Shown here piece by piece: positions 35,530 to 44,360 of a stretch of 64,000 nt of DNA. Position numbers and translations under genes: made by a program. The notes under the pieces are model-generated. The model was not told where the DNA came from. It saw only the letters and a program-made list of their open reading frames with translations, and searched no databases. Source of the DNA: Pseudomonas sp. AL03 (GTDB taxonomy: Bacteria > Pseudomonadota > Gammaproteobacteria > Pseudomonadales > Pseudomonadaceae); assembly GCF_029960815.1 (NCBI RefSeq), contig NZ_JASBRE010000011.1, positions 105,333-169,332 of the forward strand. Direction: 5' to 3'. Positions within the stretch are counted from its first letter, which is position 1. The number at the start of each line of letters is the position of its first letter.

Positions 35530-35859
35530 TCACTTACTCAATCCATATAACTCGCAATACTCCAGCCAGTCCATGCCGGCCATCTCGGCCACTTCCTTGT
35601 GCACTTCCAGGCGTTGTACCTGATAGTCCTCGGGCGTCGCCGCGGTCAGTTGCAGCGTCAGCTCCCAGGCAAACAATCCCAGGTGCTCGGCCTCGGTTTC
35701 AAACGCTTCGTTCAAGCGCTCCTCGCGGTACTGCGCCGCGGTCTCGCCCTTGGCCTGAGCCAACAGAGGGTTGAGATTGTCGAGTTCGACGCGCAGTTCA
35801 GGGCGCACATCGAGAAACTTCTTCAGCGCTTGCTCGTGTTGCTGTTCGGTTGCCGCCAT
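35530..35859 (-). CDS. Small conserved hypothetical protein
   Basis: A 109-residue acidic, mostly helical protein (MAATEQQHEQALKKFLDVRP ... MDWLEYCELYGLSK). AAGGAGCGACC directly before ATG 35859 is a strong ribosome site, and codon use matches its neighbours, so it is a real gene. I recall similar Pseudomonas-restricted proteins (possibly DUF6388) but cannot confirm. No signal peptide or membrane segment. Confidence 0.7.
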   Translation of the reverse strand: MAATEQQHEQALKKFLDVRPELRVELDNLNPLLAQAKGETAAQYREERLNEAFETEAEHLGLFAWELTLQLTAATPEDYQVQRLEVHKEVAEMAGMDWLEYCELYGLSK

Positions 35860-35879
35860 GGTCGCTCCTTGAGGCCGGG

Positions 35880-36128
35880 TTACGAAGATTGCTTCTTGCT
35901 GGCCTTGGCCGCTGCTGCCAGGCACTCAAGGGCAAACTGCTCGGGATACGTCATTTGAATCGGCGTGGTTTCACCTTTGACGGTTCTTTCGCCGTCAAGG
36001 ATGTAACGAATCCGCTTGTCGGTGACGCCAATTCGCTTGGCAATCCAGGACGGCGTCTGACCGATCTGGCTGATCAGCTTGTCGGCATATTCAGCGGTCG
36101 GTTTGTAATATTCGGCGTTGGGTGTCAT
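35880..36128 (-). CDS. Small helix-turn-helix protein
   Basis: 82 residues (MTPNAEYYKPTAEYADKLI...). The segment GQTPSWIAKRIGVTDKRIRYILDG looks like an Xre-type helix-turn-helix, and the C terminus ends in a lysine-rich tail. It lies 20 bases upstream of the preceding small gene and likely shares its transcript. It has no obvious toxin partner. Could be a transcription regulator; no target is visible. Confidence 0.65.
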   Translation of the reverse strand: MTPNAEYYKPTAEYADKLISQIGQTPSWIAKRIGVTDKRIRYILDGERTVKGETTPIQMTYPEQFALECLAAAAKASKKQSS

Positions 36129-36289
36129 GGCCTTTCCAAAAAATGAGCCCGGAAATATGGGCGATGCGGCGTTGATGGCGCGACAGGGTGCGCGAATCGT
36201 CACTCGGTGTCGCGGTATAAATGAAGTAAAGCAGAACGATACGCCGTGCCGCGGTGATACAGTCCGCTTTTTCTTGATGAGCGAACGCA

Positions 36290-36640
36290 ATGCGAATTCT
36301 GATGGTGGCGCTGGCCGTAACGTTGCTGGCGGGATGCGCCGGCTCGGCGATGAACGATGCCCGCACTGGAACCCCGTACAAAACCCTGACGTCGGACAAG
36401 CCGGAAAAAGTCGTCGCCCAGTGTGTGCAGTTTTCCTGGCAGGACGAGGCGGTGTTCGGGGTCGATGCGGGCGCGTACTTGCAGCCTGGCAAAAAGGGTG
36501 GTTCCACCGTTTACACGCGGTCGGCCGAGTCCTTTGTGGACGTGACGACTGACGCTTCCGCAACCGTGCTGAATTATTACGCGCAACGTGACGACTTTGT
36601 GGCCAAGCGCCGACTCGCGGCGCTGGCGACCTGCCTCTGA
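36290..36640 (+). CDS. Small lipoprotein
   Basis: 116 residues with a signal peptide and lipobox LLAGC (acyl-cysteine at 16), then a soluble domain (TPYKTLTSDKPEKVVAQCVQFSWQDE) with a second and third cysteine (QCVQ, ATCL). Similar unnamed lipoproteins occur in pseudomonads. Likely periplasm- or envelope-attached; function unknown. Confidence 0.75.
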   Translation: MRILMVALAVTLLAGCAGSAMNDARTGTPYKTLTSDKPEKVVAQCVQFSWQDEAVFGVDAGAYLQPGKKGGSTVYTRSAESFVDVTTDASATVLNYYAQRDDFVAKRRLAALATCL

Positions 36641-36663
36641 TCCTTTGGACTGACGCATATCCC

Positions 36664-36760
36664 TGTAGGAGCGAGCGATGCGGCGGTCCGACTTGCCCGC
36701 GATGGCGTATTTACTGACACACCGCGTTATCGTTCATCGCGAGCAAGCTTTGCTCCTACG
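36664..36760. repeat. Degenerate REPIN, TGTAGGAGCGA family
   Basis: Left arm TGTAGGAGCGAGCGATGCGG... gacttgcccgcgatgg and right arm catcgcgagcaagctttgctcctac are complementary with mismatches and an insertion in the left arm. Related to the perfect copy at 6449-6515. Confidence 0.75.
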
Positions 36761-36861
36761 AGGCCTTGTTCTATTCCCTGAGAACGAGTGGAACCGTCGT
36801 CCTCCCCCGGATGTCTAGCCTAAACAGCGTCATTCCAGAACGCGGCCTATGAGGACAATCC

Positions 36862-37299
36862 GTGAATATTTTTGAAGCCTTGCGCGAAAGCCATGACCGC
36901 CAACGCGCCTACGCCGATGCGCTGATCCAGACCAACGGCGATACCCCGGAGAGGGTCGAGGCTTACCAGCGGTTCAAGTCCGAACTTCAGGCCCACGAAA
37001 CCGCTGAAGAGCGCCATTTCTACATCCCGCTGATGGAGTTTGACAACGGCGTCGACCTCAGTCGCCATGCGATTGCCGAACACCACGAGATGGACGAAAT
37101 GATGGAAACGCTGGACGAGACCGAGATGTCCAGTCCGGCTTGGCTGGCCGCCGCGAAGAAGCTCGCCGAGAAGGTCAATCACCACATGGAAGAGGAAGAG
37201 CAGAAGTTCTTCCAGATGGCCGGCAAGCTACTCGACGACAAACAGAAAGAGACGCTGGCGGGGCAATATGTGAAGGAATACAAGGCCCAGCTTTCTTAG
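36862..37299 (+). CDS. Hemerythrin-domain protein (HHE family)
   Basis: 145 residues starting at GTG 36862 with GAGGA upstream. The histidine/glutamate pattern of the HHE four-helix bundle is clear: RESHDRQ, HETAEERHFYIPLM, AEHHEMDEMM and NHHMEEEEQKFF bind a di-iron centre. Family members handle oxygen, nitric oxide or iron stress. It stands alone, between a lipoprotein and nudK. Confidence 0.88.
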   Translation: MNIFEALRESHDRQRAYADALIQTNGDTPERVEAYQRFKSELQAHETAEERHFYIPLMEFDNGVDLSRHAIAEHHEMDEMMETLDETEMSSPAWLAAAKKLAEKVNHHMEEEEQKFFQMAGKLLDDKQKETLAGQYVKEYKAQLS

Positions 37300-37359
37300 C
37301 GCCAGGCTTTCGTTTTCGCCTAACATGTGCGCCTTCCGACGAAAAAGGGATGCGTTGTC

Positions 37360-37953
37360 ATGTCGAACACAGCCGAGCGGGTCAACCTCATCGAGTCCCA
37401 GGTGTTGTCCCATGACTGGTACCTGCTCAAGAAAATCACCTTCGATTACCTGCGCAACAACGGCGAATGGCAGCGCCAGACCCGCGAGGTCTACGACCGG
37501 GGCAACGGCGCGGCGATTCTGCTGTTCAACCGCGAAAAGAAAACCGTCGTGCTGACCCGGCAATTCAGATTGCCAGTGTTTGTCAACGGCCACGATGGCT
37601 TGCTGATCGAAGTGGCGGCGGGGCTGCTCGAAGGTGCGGCGCCTGAAGAGCGCATCCGCGAAGAAGCGGAGGAAGAAACCGGTTATCGCGTGCACCATGT
37701 GCACAAGGTGTTCGAGGCCTACATGAGCCCTGGTTCGGTGACTGAAAAACTGCACTTCTTCATCGCTGAGTACGATGCCGCGTCTAAGGTCAGCGATGGC
37801 GGCGGACTGGAAGAGGAGACCGAGGAACTGGAAGTGCTGGAGTGGAAATTCGACGACGCACTTGAGGCGTTTTATCGCGGGGAAATCTGCGATGCGAAGA
37901 CCATCATGCTGTTGCAGTATGCGGCGATGAAAAATATTTTCACGGCGGGCTAA
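37360..37953 (+). CDS. nudK: GDP-mannose pyrophosphatase NudK-like
   Basis: 197 residues closely following E. coli NudK: REVYDRGNGAAILLFNREKKTVVLTRQFR, a Nudix box GLLEGAAPEERIREEAEEETGY, and YMSPGSVTEKLHFFIAEY. Hydrolyses GDP-mannose and related nucleotide sugars. Start at 37360 (MSNTAERVNLIES) with AAGGGA nine bases before. Confidence 0.88.
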   Translation: MSNTAERVNLIESQVLSHDWYLLKKITFDYLRNNGEWQRQTREVYDRGNGAAILLFNREKKTVVLTRQFRLPVFVNGHDGLLIEVAAGLLEGAAPEERIREEAEEETGYRVHHVHKVFEAYMSPGSVTEKLHFFIAEYDAASKVSDGGGLEEETEELEVLEWKFDDALEAFYRGEICDAKTIMLLQYAAMKNIFTAG

Positions 37954-37957
37954 TCAA

Positions 37958-38092
37958 TGTAGCAGCTGTCGAGCCTGCGAGGCTGCGTCCGACTGCGCAG
38001 CAGTCGCAAACTCAGGCACCACGGTTTACCCGGAACAGCTTTATGACTGCTTCGCAGCCGGACGCAGCCTCGCGGGCTCGACAGCTGCTACA
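37958..38092. repeat. REPIN, TGTAGCAGCTG family
   Basis: Arms TGTAGCAGCTGTCGAGC and GCTCGACAGCTGCTACA enclose complementary GGCTGCGTCCGACTGCG segments. It lies in the convergent gap between nudK and the DNA methyltransferase gene. Confidence 0.88.
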
Positions 38093-38109
38093 GGTCGCGT
38101 TACGGCTGA

Positions 38110-38625
38110 TCAGAACAAATCGCCAGTCCTGCCGGCTCCTGACCACTCGCAACCCTCCAGCGTCAGCAGCCGTTCCTTCGCCTCTAGTCCACCGGCAAAC
38201 CCCGTCAACTTCCCCGAAGCGCCAATCACCCGATGACACGGCGCAACAATCGAAAGCGGATTCTTGCCATTCGCCGCACCTACCGCTCGCACCGCGCTGG
38301 GATTGCCGATTTGCCGGGCAATCTCGCTGTAGCTACGGGTCTCGCCAAAAGGGATGCTCAGTAGTGCTTCCCACACCTGTTTCTGAAATTCCGTCCCTGA
38401 AAAATCCAGTTCGAGATCAAAACGGTTCCGCGTACCGGCGAAGTATTCCTGCAATTGCTGAGTGGTGCGCACAAGGATCGGATTGTCCGGCGCTTCTGTC
38501 ATCGGCCCAAGCCTTACCCGACCCGGTTTGTCGTTTTCCCAGAGGATGGCTGCCAGTCGCGAGCCGTTCGCGACCAGCTTTAACTCGCCGACCGGAGACG
38601 CCAAGGTGGTGAAGGTGTAACTCAT
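38110..38625 (-). CDS. ogt: Methylated-DNA--protein-cysteine methyltransferase
   Basis: 171-residue suicide repair enzyme removing O6-methylguanine lesions. The acceptor cysteine is in IVAPCHRVIG, preceded by the helix-turn-helix that contacts DNA (SYSEIARQIGNPSAVRAVGAANGKNP). No Ada regulatory domain, so Ogt-type. Start MSYTFTTLASPVGELK at 38625. Confidence 0.93.
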   Translation of the reverse strand: MSYTFTTLASPVGELKLVANGSRLAAILWENDKPGRVRLGPMTEAPDNPILVRTTQQLQEYFAGTRNRFDLELDFSGTEFQKQVWEALLSIPFGETRSYSEIARQIGNPSAVRAVGAANGKNPLSIVAPCHRVIGASGKLTGFAGGLEAKERLLTLEGCEWSGAGRTGDLF

Positions 38626-38760
38626 ACCGGCGGACTCCGCAAAAGGTTGAACAGCGGCCAAGCATACTGCCTCGACCGGGAGGCGCAATACGTAATCCGG
38701 GCCATACTGCGTACTGCTCTTGAAGCGTTTTCCTACTTAAAAACAAGAAGAGACCGACTC

Positions 38761-40488
38761 ATGAAGTTCGAACCTTTTGCCAAATCGCTGATTGCGACCT
38801 CGTTGGCGCTCAGCTGCCTCAGTGCTTACGCGGCCTCCGTGGCACCGGTCGCGGCCGAAAACGGCATGGTTGTCACTGCCCAGCATCTGGCCAGTCAGGT
38901 GGGCGTCGATGTGCTCAAGAACGGTGGCAACGCCGTCGATGCCGCAGTAGCCGTCGGTTACGCGCTGGCGGTGGTTTATCCCGCGGCGGGCAACCTGGGC
39001 GGCGGCGGTTTCATGACCATTCAGTTGGCGGACGGGCGCAAAACCTTCCTCGACTTCCGCGAAAAAGCACCGCTGGCCGCCACCGCAGACATGTACCTCG
39101 ACAAGGAGGGCAATGTCGTCCCTGACCTGAGCACCCGTGGCCATCTGGCCGTTGGCGTGCCCGGCACCGTGTCGGGCATGGAACTGGCGCTGGAGAAATA
39201 CGGCACCAAACCCCGCAAGGAAGTCATCGCCCCGGCCATCAAGCTCGCCGAAGACGGATTTGAGCTGGAGCAGGGCGATGTCGAGTTGCTGGAGTACGCC
39301 ACCGACGTCTTCAAAAAGGACATGCGCGATTCCGGCTCGATCTTCCTGAGCAACGGCGAGCCGATGCAGGTCGGCCAGAAACTGGTGCAAAAAGACCTCG
39401 GCAAAACCCTGCGGGAAATTTCCGAGAAGGGTGCCGACGGTTTCTATAAAGGTTGGGTGGCCGACGCCATCGTCACCTCCAGTCAGGCCAACAAGGGCAT
39501 CATCACTCAGGCCGACCTCGACAAATACAAGACCCGCGAACTGGCCCCGATCGAATGCGATTACCGCGGTTACCATGTGGTCTCGGCACCGCCGCCAAGT
39601 TCCGGCGGCGTGGTGATTTGCGAGATCATGAACATCCTCGAAGGCTATCCGATGAAAGACCTGGGCTATCATTCGGCCCAGAGCATGCACTACCAGATTG
39701 AAGCGATGCGTCATGCCTACGTGGACCGCAACAGCTACCTGGGCGACCCGGATTTTGTGAAGAACCCGATCGCTCATCTGCTGGATAAAAACTACGCCAC
39801 CAAACTCCGCACCGCCATCGATCCGCAAAAGGCCGGCGTGTCCCGCGAGCTCAAACCCGGCGTAGCGCCACATGAAGGCAGCAACACCACCCATTATTCC
39901 ATCGTCGACAAGTGGGGCAACGCGGTCTCGGTGACTTACACCCTGAACGACTGGTTCGGCGCCGGCGTCATGGCCAGCAAAACCGGGGTCATTCTCAACG
40001 ACGAGATGGATGACTTCACCTCGAAAATCGGCGTGCCGAACATGTACGGCCTGGTGCAAGGGGAGGCCAATGTCATCGCTCCCGGCAAGGCACCGCTGTC
40101 GTCCATGAGCCCGACCATCGTCACCAAGGACGGCAAAGTCGTGATGGTCGTCGGCACTCCCGGTGGCAGTCGCATCATCACCGCGACCTTGCTGACGATG
40201 CTCAACGTGATCGATTACGGCATGAACATCCAGGAAGCGGTTGATGCACCGCGTTTCCACCAGCAGTGGTTGCCGGAAGAGACCAACCTGGAGACCTTCA
40301 CCACCAGTCCGGATACGGTGAAGATGCTCGAAAGTTGGGGGCACAAGTTTGCCGGGCCACAGGACGCCAACCATGTGGCGGCGATTCTGGTCGGCGCGCC
40401 TTCGCTGGAAGGCAAACCGGTTGGCAAGAACCGTTTCTATGGGGCGAACGACCCACGTCGTAATACCGGGTTGTCGCTCGGTTATTGA
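38761..40488 (+). CDS. ggt: Gamma-glutamyltransferase (periplasmic)
   Basis: 575-residue precursor with a signal peptide cut near AYA (residue 21). It hydrolyses or transfers the gamma-glutamyl group of glutathione. Autoprocessing occurs before the nucleophile T376 in GSNTTHYSIVDKWGNAVSVTYTLN; PLSSMSPTIV and TPGGSRIITA are further family motifs. Start MKFEPFAKS at 38761. It is followed by an isochorismatase-fold hydrolase gene 69 bases downstream. Confidence 0.95.
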   Translation: MKFEPFAKSLIATSLALSCLSAYAASVAPVAAENGMVVTAQHLASQVGVDVLKNGGNAVDAAVAVGYALAVVYPAAGNLGGGGFMTIQLADGRKTFLDFREKAPLAATADMYLDKEGNVVPDLSTRGHLAVGVPGTVSGMELALEKYGTKPRKEVIAPAIKLAEDGFELEQGDVELLEYATDVFKKDMRDSGSIFLSNGEPMQVGQKLVQKDLGKTLREISEKGADGFYKGWVADAIVTSSQANKGIITQADLDKYKTRELAPIECDYRGYHVVSAPPPSSGGVVICEIMNILEGYPMKDLGYHSAQSMHYQIEAMRHAYVDRNSYLGDPDFVKNPIAHLLDKNYATKLRTAIDPQKAGVSRELKPGVAPHEGSNTTHYSIVDKWGNAVSVTYTLNDWFGAGVMASKTGVILNDEMDDFTSKIGVPNMYGLVQGEANVIAPGKAPLSSMSPTIVTKDGKVVMVVGTPGGSRIITATLLTMLNVIDYGMNIQEAVDAPRFHQQWLPEETNLETFTTSPDTVKMLESWGHKFAGPQDANHVAAILVGAPSLEGKPVGKNRFYGANDPRRNTGLSLGY

Positions 40489-40557
40489 GGGTTGTTTTTC
40501 AAAGGGGACGGATCTATTTTTCGTCCCCTGATCCACTGACTTTTCAAGGAAGGGACC

Positions 40558-41091
40558 ATGGCTACCGCACTGCTGATCATCGACGTCCAGCACGCCTTGT
40601 GCACTGGCGAGTACGAGTGTTTTGAGATCAAGCGCGTTATCGAGAACATCAACGACCTCAGTACCAGAGCCCGAGATGCCAATATCCCGGTTATCCTCAT
40701 CCAGCACGAAGAAAAGGGCGAGCTGCTGCAACATGGTTCTGAAGGCTGGCAGTTGGCTGAGGGGCTGGAAACGTCATCCCATGACTTGCGCGTACGCAAA
40801 ACCACCCCGGATTCGTTCTACCAGACCAACCTGCTGCAATTGCTGAAACATAAGGACGTTGACCGCCTGATCATCTGCGGCCTGCAAACCGACTATTGCG
40901 TCAATGCCACCGTCCGTCAGGCCCTGACCCAGGGCTATGACGTGGTGCTCGCCGCCGATGCACATTCCACCGTCGACAACGGCAACCTCGCCGCCGAAGA
41001 CATCATCGCCGAGCACAACGCAGACTTGGCGCACTTGACGGGGCCCGTGGCGCGGATCGACGTAGTCCCGGTCAGCGACATCCGCGTTTAA
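40558..41091 (+). CDS. Cysteine hydrolase, isochorismatase-like
   Basis: 177 residues with the catalytic triad D9 (LLIIDVQ), K81 (RVRKTTPDSF) and C114 (CGLQTDYCVNATVRQA). The fold is shared by nicotinamidases, carbamoylases and isochorismatases; the substrate cannot be read. Possibly in one transcript with ggt. Confidence 0.85.
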   Translation: MATALLIIDVQHALCTGEYECFEIKRVIENINDLSTRARDANIPVILIQHEEKGELLQHGSEGWQLAEGLETSSHDLRVRKTTPDSFYQTNLLQLLKHKDVDRLIICGLQTDYCVNATVRQALTQGYDVVLAADAHSTVDNGNLAAEDIIAEHNADLAHLTGPVARIDVVPVSDIRV

Positions 41092-41274
41092 AACCGGCTT
41101 CGTCCTTTTAAACAAAAATCGTGTCCCCTCGCTCACGATTTCCGCCGCGCTGCCGATTCACTTAATGCCTTCGCAAGCCCCGGTTTTTACATCGGGGCTC
41201 GACAGCGAGGGCGCGCGAAACCTGCTTGCCTTCCTGAATCGAAAAATGGACTGATCACAATGACCGGAGTCGTC

Positions 41275-41895
41275 ATGAAATACCTGAAACTCGCCTGCTT
41301 GTTGTTGGCTACGACCGCCTTGTTCGGGTGCGTGACCAGTCGTTCGGTAGTCGGCGTAGACGCACCTCAAGCCGCGAACGGCAATGGCCAGAAAGTCGCT
41401 ATCACGGTGCTCGACGAGCGCCGCTTCGAACTCAAACCTGAAATTCCCGAGATTCCGTCCCTCAAGGATGGCGAGATCACCGACAAAACCATCACCGAGC
41501 GTGCTATCGCCCGTAAACGCAACGGCTACGGCATGGCGCTGGGTGATGTGTTGTTGCCAGAAGGCACCAAGCTCAGCGACCTGATCGCCAAGAGCATTGC
41601 CGCGGCCTATGGCCAAGCGGGCTATCGCGTTGTCCAGAGCGGTGAAAAGACTGCCGATACCCAAGCCGTCACCGTGCATGTCATTGAGTTCTGGTCGTGG
41701 ATGTCGCCAGGTTTCCTCACAGCAGGCGTGAACAACAAGCTTCACCTGAAAGTGGAAACAGGCAACGCGTCCCCGGCTGTCGAAATCGTGAGGCAGAACC
41801 GCGAAGGCGTGCAGGTCGTCACCGAAAACGACTGGAAGGAGAGCACCCAACAAGGTTTAAAAGCCATCACCGAGACGATGGCAAAAAATCTCTAA
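41275..41895 (+). CDS. Putative lipoprotein
   Basis: 206 residues with signal peptide and lipobox ALFGC (C19). The mature part (KVAITVLDERRFE..., GDVLLPEGTKLSDLIAKSIAAAYGQAGYRVV) resembles the YajG-like fold of flagellar/lipoprotein families. Start at 41275. An outer-membrane location is likely by default; function unknown. Confidence 0.75.
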   Translation: MKYLKLACLLLATTALFGCVTSRSVVGVDAPQAANGNGQKVAITVLDERRFELKPEIPEIPSLKDGEITDKTITERAIARKRNGYGMALGDVLLPEGTKLSDLIAKSIAAAYGQAGYRVVQSGEKTADTQAVTVHVIEFWSWMSPGFLTAGVNNKLHLKVETGNASPAVEIVRQNREGVQVVTENDWKESTQQGLKAITETMAKNL

Positions 41896-41906
41896 GCATT
41901 GAAAAT

Positions 41907-41935
41907 ACAACCGGCGCCCGCAAGGCGCCGGTTTT
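41907..41935 (+). terminator. Intrinsic terminator of the 41275-41895 gene
   Basis: CCGGCGCC-cgcaa-GGCGCCGG followed by TTTTAATT, 15 bases past the stop. Confidence 0.85.
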
Positions 41936-42096
41936 AATTCAATCTGTCTGCAACCGCCGCACGACCACCTGAAAACGCTCACCACGTGTGTGGTGAGCGA
42001 GCGCCGGGTTGCAAAGCACCACCGATCCATCGTTTTCAAATGCCCGCGCTCATGGACTTGGGCATACTGGCGCCGCCCATAGAATGGAATCTGTCG

Positions 42097-42493
42097 ATGC
42101 CCTCAACGTTTTCTCGTTTCAAGACCCCTTACGCTTTCCTGTTGATGCCTGTCTTCTTGTCCGCAGCTGCCCACGCCAGCAGCTTCAACTTCGACAGCGC
42201 CGCCAACGTCAGCGAAAAAGCCATCTGTGCGGACCCCTACACCTCGGATCTTGACCGAAAACTGGGCGCACTCTGGAGTTCGACGCTGCCTGAGGTCGCC
42301 GATCCCAAGGCGCTGAAGGCGGATCAACGCCAGTGGCTGAAACAACGCAATCAATGCGCTGACAACATCAGCTGAAAGGGCTCGTTACTACACCAACGTA
42401 CCGGGCTGGCAAGGTCGCTTGCCTGAGTCATTGAAGCGTTGGTACGACGAGCGAGCGAAAGACGAGACGTTACCGCTGGACTTGATGCCTTGA
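42097..42493 (+). pseudogene. LprI/DUF1311-like secreted protein, frameshifted
   Basis: A signal peptide (MPSTFSRFKTPYAFLLMPV..., cut near AHA) leads into a lysozyme-inhibitor LprI-like domain (AICADPYTSDLDRKLGALW ... QRQWLKQRNQCADNIS). The frame then hits TGA at 42373. Reading continues in the +1 frame for about 38 more residues (AERARYYTNVPGWQGRLPES...) to TGA at 42491. Intact relatives continue after the CADN motif, so a small deletion with frameshift is the best explanation; a short functional 92-residue product cannot be excluded. Confidence 0.65.
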
Positions 42494-42678
42494 GCCGATA
42501 ATTGTGGGGGGCTCGCGCCGGTTAACGCTTACGCTGCCCCGAAAATCTCGATCAGCTCAGTCAAAAAAGCGCTCACCACATCACGTAGAGTTGCCAGCAC
42601 TTTATCGGCACTGGTTCTGCGCTACGCGTCAGGTTGGTTCTTTACGCGCTTAATAGCTGTCGTCACATGAGGCACCGC

Positions 42679-43029
42679 CTACGTTTTGTACCAATGATTC
42701 ATCCCTTCAATGGCTTTCTTGGCGGGAGCAACGTCGTAAGCCCCGACCAACTCTGCGCCAGCCTGCGCCATGGCAACCAGAATACGAGCTGCTTCCGGTA
42801 CGTAAGGGAGGTTACTCCCGGCCTCATGCCGCTCACGAATAATCTGATAGCGAATGTTCTCAGGCAGTGTCCAGGCACTGATCAAGAACTCCTGAACGGA
42901 GTAATCGACGCCTTTGATAGCCACGGTCGCGGCGCGATGTTCTTCGCAGTAACCTGCCGCTTCGATCTGCTCACAGCTGTCGATGACAGTGTTCATCATT
43001 TCTCGAATTTGCTGCCAATCCGTTTTCAT
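42679..43029 (-). CDS. Hypothetical protein, 116 aa
   Basis: A helical, soluble protein (MKTDWQQIREMMNTVIDSCEQIEAAGYC ...) with no recognised motif. AAGGAG six bases before ATG 43029 and normal codon use support it as a real gene. Function unknown; transcribed away from the LuxR gene. Confidence 0.7.
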   Translation of the reverse strand: MKTDWQQIREMMNTVIDSCEQIEAAGYCEEHRAATVAIKGVDYSVQEFLISAWTLPENIRYQIIRERHEAGSNLPYVPEAARILVAMAQAGAELVGAYDVAPAKKAIEGMNHWYKT

Positions 43030-43186
43030 TCGAACTCCTTTTCAATGGGGATTCAGAGGCTACCAAGCATACTCAGTTCTCAATCCGGCGAAGGTTTTAT
43101 CTGGATAGCTGTATCGCGCTGGACGCCATAACCGAGCCTATGGCATCGTCAAATTAATACGCCACGTAGCAATCAGGATCACATCA

Positions 43187-44209
43187 ATGGAGGAGGGTGA
43201 CGAAGTTGGCGGCAATACGTCGATGGCAACGCTGAAAGCATTCAATCTGTGCGTGCTCCAGCTGGGTCGTCTTGCCCGAGATCGCGGCGCCTCCCAATTC
43301 ATCGCTGACGGCCTGCAAGCCTTCCATCAGTTGGTGCCCTTCGCGTCAGCCTGGTGGGGCGAGATGTCCGCATCAGGCGCCGATGCTCCGCCCAAAAGCT
43401 GGATGCACGGACGAATCAATCTGCCGGAGTCGTTTGCCGCCGAATGGCACAAGAGTGCGGGCAGCGACAAATTCTCCCATGACACCTTGAGCCAACCCGG
43501 CGAGGTCGTGCGCGACAGCGGGTTCACCGACCCGGATGAAAACGTGGATGCGTTCGCTCGGCGCCACGACCTCTACCACCTGATGTGCATCACCCTCGAG
43601 TTGCCCGAAAGCGGCTTGATGTTCTTTGTCTGTCTCTACCGTGGCAGTGATGCTGCGGCGTTCAATGACAGCGAAGCCGGGTTGTTTTCGGCGTTCTGCG
43701 ACCATCTGTTGCAGCTGTGGCGCTTTCAGGTGCAGGACATGATCCGCTTCGATACGGGCAACGGGGCGACTGACTTCGGGGTCGCGCGTATGGACGGCAG
43801 TTTGCTGTACGTGGGAGCAAGGCTGTGCGCCACCATTCAGCGCGAGTTGCCTGGGTGGAGTGGTTCAATGCTTCCCTTTGATGTGATCGCGCAGCTGCAA
43901 AAGGCACCTTGCGTCATGCGCCTGGGTCGCTGCGCACTGACACTGATCCCTAACGCCGAGCATGTCGTTCTGTCGCTCGAAACACAGTCGCGCGGGGCGG
44001 TGCTGGCGCCTCGCGAGCGCACTGCCGCGAGGCTGTTCGCGGCGGGCCATTCCTATAAGGAAATTGCCAAGATCCTTGCCTTGAGCCCTGCGACAGTGCG
44101 CACTTATCTGCGCAATTGCTACTTGCTGCTCGGTGTGAAGAGCAAGGTGGAACTGGGTTCTGTCCTGCGTTCTTCGACCTCGCTTGCGGACGCAACGCGC
44201 CGCGATTAA
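43187..44209 (+). CDS. LuxR-family transcriptional regulator
   Basis: 340 residues. The C-terminal 65 residues form a typical LuxR/GerE helix-turn-helix (LAPRERTAARLFAAGHSYKEIAKILALSPATVRTYL). The N-terminal 260 residues match no autoinducer-binding or receiver domain that I recognise. It precedes the amidohydrolase and NCS1 permease genes on the same strand and may regulate them. ATG 43187 has AGGA nine bases upstream; MATLKAF at 43223 is an alternative start. Confidence 0.82.
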   Translation: MEEGDEVGGNTSMATLKAFNLCVLQLGRLARDRGASQFIADGLQAFHQLVPFASAWWGEMSASGADAPPKSWMHGRINLPESFAAEWHKSAGSDKFSHDTLSQPGEVVRDSGFTDPDENVDAFARRHDLYHLMCITLELPESGLMFFVCLYRGSDAAAFNDSEAGLFSAFCDHLLQLWRFQVQDMIRFDTGNGATDFGVARMDGSLLYVGARLCATIQRELPGWSGSMLPFDVIAQLQKAPCVMRLGRCALTLIPNAEHVVLSLETQSRGAVLAPRERTAARLFAAGHSYKEIAKILALSPATVRTYLRNCYLLLGVKSKVELGSVLRSSTSLADATRRD

Positions 44210-44360
44210 CCCGCGGTATTTCCAACTAATCGCCTTACCCCTCCTCATTTGTGGAGGTCCATCCGAGCGCCGTGCTCTATAGGGTATGCCCTGCATATCA
44301 GGGGTTTGCACGGCAGTCTGTTCGGGCACTTCTAAAACTATAAAAACAGAGGTGAGGCAT

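Noticed and set aside
38737..40734. 665-codon open frame opposite ggt
   Set aside because: Antisense of a gene with an intact catalytic motif; no independent support.
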